This document shows, piece after piece, positions 1 through 4,847 of a stretch of DNA of 5,461 bases. Origin of the DNA: Deltaproteobacteria bacterium (GTDB taxonomy: Bacteria > Desulfobacterota > Desulfobaccia > Desulfobaccales > 0-14-0-80-60-11); the NCBI GenBank assembly GCA_023381945.1, contig JAMCQY010000268.1, positions 1 to 5,461 on the forward strand, given 5' to 3'. The position numbers and the translations under genes were made by a program. How positions within the stretch are numbered: position 1 is the stretch's first letter; each line of letters begins with the position of its first letter. The notes beneath the pieces were generated by a model. The model saw only the letters and a list, made by a program, of their open reading frames with translations. It was not told the DNA's origin and did not search any database.

Positions 1-35
1 TAGGCGCCTGCCGCTCGAAAGACGGCAGGCGCCTA
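1..35. repeat. Perfect 13-bp hairpin at window edge
   Basis: Bases 1-13 and 23-35 are exact reverse complements around a 9-nt loop, giving a 13-bp, GC-rich stem. No T-run follows on the plus strand, and the minus-strand continuation lies outside the window, so it cannot be settled whether this is a terminator or a dispersed palindrome. It lies downstream of the minus-strand gene ending at 95, so it could help end that transcript or one entering from the left. Confidence 0.6.
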
Positions 36-48
36 AGCTTACCAAATC

Positions 49-79
49 TTCCGGGAAGCAGCAATCTTCCCGGAATTTT
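49..79. terminator. Probable bidirectional terminator hairpin
   Basis: A perfect 10-bp stem (49-58 with 66-75, loop 59-65) is followed on the plus strand by four T residues. On the minus strand it is preceded by the matching A residues and followed by only a short T-rich stretch. It lies 16 nt beyond the stop codon of the minus-strand gene at 95-706, so it could terminate that gene. By sequence it is a better intrinsic terminator for a plus-strand gene coming from the left of the window. Confidence 0.5.
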
Positions 80-94
80 ATCCAGTTATCCGGC

Positions 95-706
95 TCAGAC
101 TTTGGAAATACCGGGCTTGCTAACAGTCAGATAGTTGAAAGGGGCCGCGATGGAGTCGTCCTGGCCAGCCAATTTCTCCATCCAGGATTTAGCCGTCTCG
201 ACCAGCTTGGCCAGGGGCGCCTTTTCTTTGATCTGCTGATTAAGCTTGAATTCCAGGCCCATCCGCCGGGGCAGGGTAAAGACATCCGTTACCCGGTTGT
301 ATTCGATCCTGGGCGGTTTGGGCCGGTCCCAAATGACGAAGAGGTGCCCGGCATTGCCGGAGTAGCCTGCCAAAACCAGGTACATATTGATGATGGGGTC
401 TGGGGGGGCCTTCTCGCACATCTTTCGGAGGATTTCATCGTATCGGCCGCTGAAAAACGGAATGGCCGCCTCGACCAGGGCGTCCATTTCCTTCAGGCCT
501 TCGTCTTTGGCAAAGCTGGCGAAGTCTTTGCAAAGGTCGTGGGCCTCGATGGCTCCGGCCGAAGCCATAACTGCGTGGGAAGTGACCGGCACCACCCGGT
601 CCAGGGTAATGAAACGTTCTTCCCCATAAGGTTCAAACAGCACCGCACGACTATCAGTGGCAACCACCACCCCGTCCGGGGCAGCACAAGCGATCAACTG
701 TCCCAT
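95..706 (-). CDS. Proteasome-fold (Ntn-hydrolase) protein lacking N-terminal Thr
   Basis: This 203-residue protein resembles proteasome beta/HslV-type Ntn-hydrolases, and its length is typical of a 20S beta subunit. Visible hallmarks are DGVVVATDSRA (residues 11-21), equivalent to the strand carrying the conserved Asp17 (here Asp18); RFITLDRVVPV followed by a small-residue turn ASAG (about 31-52); and a central strand pair LVLAGYSGNAGHLFVIW (about 110-126). In active family members the residue exposed after Met removal or propeptide cleavage is Thr1; here Met is followed by Gly-Gln. The position of catalytic Lys33 appears to hold Arg31. The start is well fixed: a GGGAGGA Shine-Dalgarno lies 4 nt upstream, and an in-frame stop lies ten codons upstream with no alternative start between. 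So the nucleophile is not lost through a wrong start call. It could be a non-catalytic, alpha-subunit-like scaffold. Family assignment is by motif reading only. Confidence 0.7.
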   Translation of the reverse strand: MGQLIACAAPDGVVVATDSRAVLFEPYGEERFITLDRVVPVTSHAVMASAGAIEAHDLCKDFASFAKDEGLKEMDALVEAAIPFFSGRYDEILRKMCEKAPPDPIINMYLVLAGYSGNAGHLFVIWDRPKPPRIEYNRVTDVFTLPRRMGLEFKLNQQIKEKAPLAKLVETAKSWMEKLAGQDDSIAAPFNYLTVSKPGISKV

Positions 707-710
707 ATTA

Positions 711-717
711 TCCTCCC
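711..717 (-). promoter_or_regulatory. Ribosome binding site fixing the start at 706
   Basis: On the minus strand GGGAGGA stands 4 nt before the ATG at 706-704. This strong Shine-Dalgarno supports that exact start, which matters because the start decides whether the encoded proteasome-fold protein has an N-terminal threonine. Confidence 0.75.
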
Positions 718-750
718 GCGGAAAGTATCGAATTTATCAATTATTCATCA

Positions 751-778
751 AAGATAATCCGGGGCCGGGACTTGGCAA
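751..778 (-). promoter_or_regulatory. Candidate sigma70 promoter for the proteasome-fold gene
   Basis: On the minus strand TTGCCA (778-773) and TATCTT (756-751) are separated by 16 bp, giving a plausible -35/-10 pair with a leader of roughly 38 nt before the ATG at 706. An alternative pair using TTGATG and TACTTT lies slightly closer to the gene. The motifs are imperfect, so this is a candidate only. Confidence 0.35.
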
Positions 779-901
779 GGGGAGGAATGAAAGGAAATCG
801 CTGGAAGGAAAAATAAGCCTCTGGGAGAGCAACCAGGAGTGGGGAAGAGGGGGTTGGGAGTCCTGATTTCTCCCCCAAAGGCCTACACCAAAAAACCGGC
901 G

Positions 902-1222
902 TTAGTGCGAGAGCTGAGACAGCATTTCGGGCCAGATATATTCATTCGAACCAGGATCCGCTGGCTCAATGCCCTCCGTCTTATCTTGAGACAGATTTTC
1001 TTCTAAAGTCTTGATGGTATCCTGCAATTTGTCCAATTCCGCCCACAAAACATCCAGGGCCAGCACCAGGGCTTCCCGAACCTCCCCCTCATCCAGGAGT
1101 TCCCGGGCTGTCTCCATCTGGGAGGCCAAATCAGACTTAGATTCATCTTTCATCTTGAGAAACTCGGCAATGGCGGCGCCCCTGGCAAAAGCCGCGGCGG
1201 GAATGTTTCGTAATTTTTTCAT
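902..1222 (-). CDS. Hypothetical helical protein, 106 aa
   Basis: I do not recognise this family. The protein has a basic, alanine-rich N-terminus (MKKLRNIPAAAFARGAA), then a charged helical region (about residues 24-85) with heptad-like hydrophobic spacing around REALVLALDVLWAELDKLQDTI, suggesting one or two amphipathic or coiled-coil helices. It ends in an acidic, flexible tail. There is no signal peptide, membrane segment, cysteine or metal-binding motif. No Shine-Dalgarno precedes the ATG at 1222; the leader is A/T rich. An internal Met24 is an alternative start, also without a strong binding site. It lies 195 nt upstream of the proteasome-fold gene on the same strand, but a separate candidate promoter in that gap argues against a tight operon. 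Confidence 0.6.
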   Translation of the reverse strand: MKKLRNIPAAAFARGAAIAEFLKMKDESKSDLASQMETARELLDEGEVREALVLALDVLWAELDKLQDTIKTLEENLSQDKTEGIEPADPGSNEYIWPEMLSQLSH

Positions 1223-1260
1223 TTATTTAGATTAGATGTCACGTTTTCAATGAAGCAATC

Positions 1261-1269
1261 TCTATACCA
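1261..1269 (-). promoter_or_regulatory. Candidate extended -10 promoter with overlapping palindrome
   Basis: On the minus strand TGGTATAGA (1269-1261) fits the extended -10 pattern TGnTATAAT at most positions. It would give a leader of about 32 nt before the ATG at 1222. No good -35 is visible, as is allowed for extended -10 promoters. The interrupted palindrome at 1266-1276 overlaps it and could be an operator. Confidence 0.3.
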
Positions 1270-1380
1270 ATTTGGTTATTTGTTCATTTTTAATAATTAT
1301 TTTAATTAGTTGCAGAATCAGTTCAATCAATTTTTACTACAAGACTAGTAAAGAAATATAAACATTGATATTAACTACTT

Positions 1381-1408
1381 GAACAAACTTGCAGCAGAAC
1401 ACTTGCAG
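1381..1408. repeat. Short direct repeat pair in divergent promoter region
   Basis: ACTTGCAG occurs at 1387-1394 and again at 1401-1408; both copies are preceded by GAACA or GAACAA. The start-to-start distance of 14 bp is not a whole number of helical turns. It may be a regulator binding site or chance. Confidence 0.3.
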
Positions 1409-1527
1409 GCCCGAATCACAATAATCATTACCGACGCAGGACCCATCCCCTGATTTGCAAATAGATGGCGAATATGCTACGTTTTGCATATATTTCCAGA
1501 ATGTTATGAATCTAATAAGGATGGCTC

Positions 1528-1827
1528 ATGACCGACGCGGAAAGCGATTCCCAGCCCGGAACGTCCGATGCGGAGTTGGCCGAAAATATTCGCCCTCTGG
1601 TGAACGAAATCCTCGAGATTTTCAATGAACGCCAGGTTTCTCCGGCTGAAGCCGGCATAGTGGTCCTCTCCCTGACCTATCGTTTGCTGGAGGTGCTGAA
1701 AGAAACCCCGGAGGCCCGGCGTCATTTCATTCTCACCCTGATCAACCTGGTCAACAATTATCTGGCCGATGAACTGCAAGGCGATTTCGCGGCCAAAAGC
1801 TGTTTTTCAGTAAAAGAAGATTTTTAA
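1528..1827 (+). CDS. Hypothetical helical protein, 99 aa, upstream of the cysteine synthase fusion
   Basis: I do not recognise this family. The first 18 residues are acidic and probably disordered. Residues about 19-85 look like three or four amphipathic helices (NIRPLVNEILEIFNERQ; SPAEAGIVVLSLTYRLLEVL; HFILTLINLVNNYLADEL). The only cysteine is near the C-terminus (AKSCFSVKEDF), and there is no signal peptide or convincing membrane span. An AAGGA Shine-Dalgarno (1517-1521) lies 6 nt before the ATG, which supports this start; the ATG at 1521 is out of frame. The gap to the fusion gene is 37 nt with no terminator, so co-transcription is likely and a role linked to cysteine metabolism or to the fusion protein is possible but unproven. 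Confidence 0.7.
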   Translation: MTDAESDSQPGTSDAELAENIRPLVNEILEIFNERQVSPAEAGIVVLSLTYRLLEVLKETPEARRHFILTLINLVNNYLADELQGDFAAKSCFSVKEDF

Positions 1828-1864
1828 TTTTCAGCAATTTAAAAAACCTTTCTGGACACAGATT

Positions 1865-4171
1865 ATGGAAGTTAAAGCGTCGAACATCCTGGAGTTGATC
1901 GGTCACACCCCCATAGTGCGTCTGAACCGGCTCAATCCGAATCCCCGGGTAAAGATCTACGTCAAACTCGAATACTTCAACCCCGGCGGCTCCGTCAAAG
2001 ACCGGCCGGCCCTGGCCATGATCGAGGCGGCCGAGACCGAAGGCTCCCTCACCCCGGATAAGACCGTGCTGGAAGCCACCAGCGGCAATACCGGCATCGG
2101 CCTGGCTCTGGTCTGCGCCGTCAAAGGCTATCGTCTGCTGCTGGCCATGCCCGAGTCCGCTTCCCTGGAACGCAAAAAGATCCTCAAGGCCATGGGGGCT
2201 GAGCTTCTGCTCACCCCGGCCCACCAGGGAACCGATGGCGCCATCGAAACAGCCTACCGTTTGATGCGGGAAGACCCCGGAAAATACTTCCTGGCGGACC
2301 AATTCAACAACCTTGACAACCCGGCGGCGCACCAAGCCACCGCCCGGGAAATCTGGGAACAGACCGGCGGCCAGGTCACCATGGTGGTGGCCACCATGGG
2401 AACCACCGGAACGGTCATGGGCCTGGCCCGCTATATGAAGCAGTTCAATCCGGTCATTCGGGTGGTGGCAGTGGAGCCTTTCCTGGGCCATGCCATCCAG
2501 GGCCTGAAAAACATGAAGGAGTCGTATAAGCCCGGGATCTTCGACAAAGCCAAAGCCGATGAAATCATCAACATCGAAGACGAAGAGGCCTATGAGACTG
2601 CCAGGCTCCTGGCCCGTCAAGAGGGCCTGTTTCTGGGCATGAGCTCGGGGGCCGCGGTGGCCGTGGCCCTGCGCCAGGCCCGGGAAATGACCGACGGCCT
2701 CATTGTGGTCATTGCCCCGGACGGTGGCGAACGCTATCTTTCCACCTCTCTTTTTGTGGAAAGAGAGGTCCCCAGCCTCTGCTTTTACAATACCCTGGCC
2801 CGGACCAAGGAGGGCTTCCACCCCCGCCGGGTTGGGGAGGCGACCATCTTCGCCGACGGTCCGGCCCTCAATACCAGCCTTTCCCTGAGCGTAGCCCGGC
2901 GCCTGGTGGTGGCCGACCTCCTGAACCGCTACCTCACCACCCGGGGGCTCAAGGTGCGTCAGTTGGTGAGCCTTATCGATCTGGACGATCGGGCCATCGC
3001 CGGCGCCGAGGCCACCGGCCAAAATCTGAAGGACTTCACCGGCGGGTTCCAGCGGCAGTTCTTTGAGGACCTGCGGTCCCTGCGCATTCAGGAAGGGGTG
3101 CTCTATCCCCTGGCCTCGGACCACGTCGACGACATGGTGGCACTCACCCGCAAACTGCTGGAGCGGGGTTTTGCTTATGAAAAAATGCGTTCCGTCTACT
3201 TCGACATCTCTCGTTTTAAGGACTACGGCCGTCTCTCCGGCGTGGACCTGAGCAAGATTCGGGTGGGCAAGACTGTTGACCTGGATGAATACGCCAAGGA
3301 AAACCCCCGAGACTTCACCCTGCTCAAAAGGGCCAAGCTTTCGGAGTTGAAAAAGGGCCTCTATTACACCACGCCTTGGGGGCAGGTGCGCCCCAGCTGG
3401 CACCTGGAAAGTGCCGCGATGGCCTTGAAGCACCTGAAGGAGCCGGTGGACTTTCACGTGGGCGGGACGGAATCCCTCTTCCCCCACGACGAAAATGAGA
3501 ATGCCCTGTTTGCCGCGGCCACTGGCAAGCCCCTGGCCAACGCCTGGCTCCACTGCGAGCGGGTTCTTAAGGACGGCCGCCCCCTGAAAAACGAGCCGGC
3601 GGTCCGGGACCTCGCGGCCCAGGGGTTCAGTGGCGCTGATTTGCGCTTTTTCCTGCTGAGCACTCACTACCGCAAGCCCCTGGCCTTCACCACGGATAAT
3701 CTCAAGGCTGCGGCCCACGCCCGGGCCCGGCTGGACCATTTCCTGGAGCGCCTCTCCCTGGCGCCGCCAGCCGGGGATGCGGATGGCGACATTGAAGAGC
3801 GCCTCTTCCAATTGAAAAAAGAATTCGTCACTGCCCTGGAGGATGACCTCAATATCTCCCGGGTCCTCTCCAGCCTGTTTGCCCTGGTGGGTGAATTCAA
3901 CATCGACCTCGACCGGGGCAAACTGGGTCATGCCGCGGCAACTGCCATTTTAAGCCGCTTCCAGGAACTGGATGAAATCTTGGGCATTATGAACCAGCCC
4001 CGGGCCGCAGCCGCCCCGGACGCCGAGATCGAAGCCCGGGTGCAGGCCCGGGAAGAAGCCCGGAAACAGCAGGACTGGGCCGCCGCCGATTTGATCCGCC
4101 AGGAACTGGCCGCCCAGGGCATCGAGATCACCGACACCGCTGCCGGCCCCCGCTGGCGCCGGGTGGGGTAA
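1865..4171 (+). CDS. Cysteine synthase fused to degenerate cysteinyl-tRNA synthetase domain
   Basis: This 768-residue protein has two complete domains. Residues 1-300 are a fold-type II PLP enzyme of the O-acetylserine sulfhydrylase/CBS family. They carry NPGGSVKDR with the PLP lysine at Lys45, the substrate loop TSGNTG (72-77), the phosphate-binding GTTGT (179-183), IQGLKNM (211-217), SSGAA (260-264) and the CysK-like GERYLST (288-294), so cysteine synthesis from an activated serine and sulfide is expected in the cytoplasm. Residues about 304-768 align along the whole length of class I CysRS (FYNTL, DLDDR, RPSWHLES, FPHDENE, HYRKPL, and a C-terminus ending WRRVG). HIGH is replaced by SLSV (340-343), KMSKS by RPLKN (572-576, with a deletion after it), and the zinc cysteines by Asp331 and Ser516, although the His541 and Glu545 ligands remain. 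Aminoacylation is therefore unlikely. The domain may sense cysteine or tRNA. The ATG fits the CysK N-terminus, but its ribosome binding site is weak. It lies 37 nt after the preceding gene. Confidence 0.9.
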   Translation: MEVKASNILELIGHTPIVRLNRLNPNPRVKIYVKLEYFNPGGSVKDRPALAMIEAAETEGSLTPDKTVLEATSGNTGIGLALVCAVKGYRLLLAMPESASLERKKILKAMGAELLLTPAHQGTDGAIETAYRLMREDPGKYFLADQFNNLDNPAAHQATAREIWEQTGGQVTMVVATMGTTGTVMGLARYMKQFNPVIRVVAVEPFLGHAIQGLKNMKESYKPGIFDKAKADEIINIEDEEAYETARLLARQEGLFLGMSSGAAVAVALRQAREMTDGLIVVIAPDGGERYLSTSLFVEREVPSLCFYNTLARTKEGFHPRRVGEATIFADGPALNTSLSLSVARRLVVADLLNRYLTTRGLKVRQLVSLIDLDDRAIAGAEATGQNLKDFTGGFQRQFFEDLRSLRIQEGVLYPLASDHVDDMVALTRKLLERGFAYEKMRSVYFDISRFKDYGRLSGVDLSKIRVGKTVDLDEYAKENPRDFTLLKRAKLSELKKGLYYTTPWGQVRPSWHLESAAMALKHLKEPVDFHVGGTESLFPHDENENALFAAATGKPLANAWLHCERVLKDGRPLKNEPAVRDLAAQGFSGADLRFFLLSTHYRKPLAFTTDNLKAAAHARARLDHFLERLSLAPPAGDADGDIEERLFQLKKEFVTALEDDLNISRVLSSLFALVGEFNIDLDRGKLGHAAATAILSRFQELDEILGIMNQPRAAAAPDAEIEARVQAREEARKQQDWAAADLIRQELAAQGIEITDTAAGPRWRRVG

Positions 4172-4195
4172 GGGAGAAGACGAAGGAATAATTTA

Positions 4196-4234
4196 GGGAA
4201 ACGGGGAGAGGCCGGGAGCCCCTGCCCCTTTCCC
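4196..4234 (+). terminator. Possible hairpin downstream of the fusion gene
   Basis: GGGAAA (4196-4201) and GGGG (4203-4206) pair with CCCC (4225-4228) and TTTCCC (4229-4234), with one bulged C, 25 nt after the fusion gene's stop. No T-run follows, so it is a weak intrinsic terminator at best. A smaller hairpin (GACCC/GGGTC, 4253-4265) follows. Confidence 0.3.
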
Positions 4235-4283
4235 CAAACCCGAAAGTTGGGTGACCCGCCGGGTCGCCCCGAAAAACTTGGTA

Positions 4284-4327
4284 GCGCAGGCTTCCAGCCT
4301 GTGCCTTAACCGTAGGCTTCAGCCTGA
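4284..4327. repeat. Tandem REP-like hairpins with AGGCTTC(C)AGCCT cores
   Basis: Two related palindromes lie in tandem. The first (4284-4304) forms a 9-bp stem with one G-U pair around TCC. The second (4314-4325) forms AGGC/GCCT around a four-base loop. Both contain an AGGCTTC-type core preceded by GTAG, and they look like diverged copies of one unit. Short palindromes with this kind of core occur between genes in many bacterial genomes. They lie in the 234-bp gap between the fusion gene and the SHOCT gene, which otherwise shows nothing coding. Confidence 0.5.
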
Positions 4328-4405
4328 CGCTTCCTTTTTTCCTCTTTGCTCTCTGGGTTTCCGTGGTTTATCTTTAGACAGAACCCTCGAACAAGGAGAA
4401 TACCC

Positions 4406-4645
4406 ATGCCTCATGACTACTTCTGGTACTGGCCCATGTGGCTCTTCCCCATGTTCATGCCCATTTTTTGGATCGTAGTCATCGTCATCGCCCTGTTTTT
4501 TATCTTCGGCCGCGGCCGCGCCCCCAGGATTTGCGGCCCCGGCAGCGAAGAAGAGACCGCCCTGGACATCCTGAAAAAGCGCTATGCCAAAGGGGAAATC
4601 AGCAAGGAAGAATTTGAGCAGATGAAGCGGGATATATTGGGATAG
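4406..4645 (+). CDS. Small SHOCT-domain membrane protein, 79 aa
   Basis: The protein begins with an aromatic- and methionine-rich stretch (HDYFWYWPMWLFPMFMP), followed by one hydrophobic membrane helix (about residues 17-34) and a basic GRGRAPR stop-transfer segment. The C-terminus is a SHOCT motif (about 51-78): ALDILKKRYAKGEISKEEFE, then a short charged helix. SHOCT domains are short oligomerisation-type modules often found at protein ends; the exact role here is unknown. The chosen start has a clear AAGGAG (4393-4398) 7 nt upstream, and an in-frame ATG 60 nt earlier (4346) lacks such a site and would add a non-conserved basic leader. With the basic segment following the helix, the SHOCT tail is probably cytoplasmic. 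It converges with the tRNA gene 3 nt downstream. Confidence 0.82.
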   Translation: MPHDYFWYWPMWLFPMFMPIFWIVVIVIALFFIFGRGRAPRICGPGSEEETALDILKKRYAKGEISKEEFEQMKRDILG

Positions 4646-4648
4646 GAA

Positions 4649-4725
4649 TGGTCGGGACGAGAGGATTTGAACCTCCGACCCCAGCGTCCCGAACGCTGTG
4701 CTCTACCAGGCTGAGCCACGTCCCG
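4649..4725 (-). tRNA. tRNA-Pro (anticodon CGG)
   Basis: The minus strand folds into a complete 77-nt cloverleaf. The acceptor stem is CGGGACG/CGTCCCG, the D-stem GCTC/GAGC with loop AGCCTGGTA, the anticodon stem CAGCG/CGCTG with loop TTCGGGA, and the T-arm GGAGG/CCTCT with loop TTCAAAT. The discriminator is A and the 3' CCA is genomically encoded. The anticodon is CGG (reads CCG), and G37 next to it is typical of proline tRNAs. Its 3' end is 3 nt from the stop codon of the convergent SHOCT gene, leaving no room for a separate terminator. Confidence 0.95.
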
Positions 4726-4734
4726 ACTTCTTTA

Positions 4735-4763
4735 AATTTATCGAAAAGCCGCGGTTAGGGCAA
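4735..4763 (-). promoter_or_regulatory. Sigma70-type promoter of tRNA-Pro
   Basis: On the minus strand TTGCCC (4763-4758) and TAAATT (4740-4735) are separated by exactly 17 bp. The -10 ends 9 nt before the mature tRNA 5' end at 4725, which fits a short tRNA leader. Confidence 0.6.
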
Positions 4764-4847
4764 GAGGAAATCAGCAATTCCTTTTGATGAGCCTCAGCCA
4801 GGGCAATTCTTACCTTTTTAAAGAGCTATGGGAGTGACAGTTTCGAC

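Larger units (their letters stand above)
1223..1527. other. AT-rich divergent intergenic region
   Basis: These 305 bases separate a minus-strand gene (start 1222) from a plus-strand gene (start 1528), so both promoters are expected here. Bases 1261-1380 are only about 21 percent G+C by hand count, against clearly GC-rich coding DNA on either side. It holds an interrupted palindrome ACCAA-T-TTGGT (1266-1276), a perfect 10-bp palindrome ATTTGCAAAT (1453-1462), a 6-bp-stem hairpin ATATGC/GCATAT (1472-1477 with 1486-1491) and a pair of direct repeats (1381-1408). No credible ORF or RNA gene was seen. A clear plus-strand -35/-10 pair for the gene at 1528 could not be chosen; TATATT at 1489-1494 is a possible -10. 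Confidence 0.6.

Noticed and set aside
344..757. 137- and 80-codon plus-strand frames opposite the proteasome-fold gene
   Set aside because: Both are antisense to a gene with a strong ribosome binding site and family motifs; their translations show no domain.
2765..2790. Frameshift or assembly artefact joining two separate genes at the CysK-CysRS junction
   Set aside because: The frame is continuous, the CysK domain ends and the CysRS domain begins at natural boundaries, and the lost catalytic motifs lie far from the junction in sequence that otherwise aligns without gaps.
1751..3931. 726-codon open frame on the minus strand opposite the fusion gene
   Set aside because: It lies antisense to a gene with clear CysK and CysRS motifs. 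Its translation is rich in Gly, Gln, His and Val with no recognisable domain, as expected for a shadow frame of GC-rich coding DNA.
1865..4171. MshC-type cysteine ligase as an alternative for the CysRS-like half
   Set aside because: MshC keeps the HIGH and KMSKS signatures for cysteine adenylation; both are missing here, and the C-terminal tail matches CysRS.
4346..4405. 20-residue N-terminal extension of the SHOCT protein
   Set aside because: The ATG at 4346 has no ribosome binding site, whereas ATG 4406 has AAGGAG at the proper distance and starts the natural membrane-protein N-terminus.
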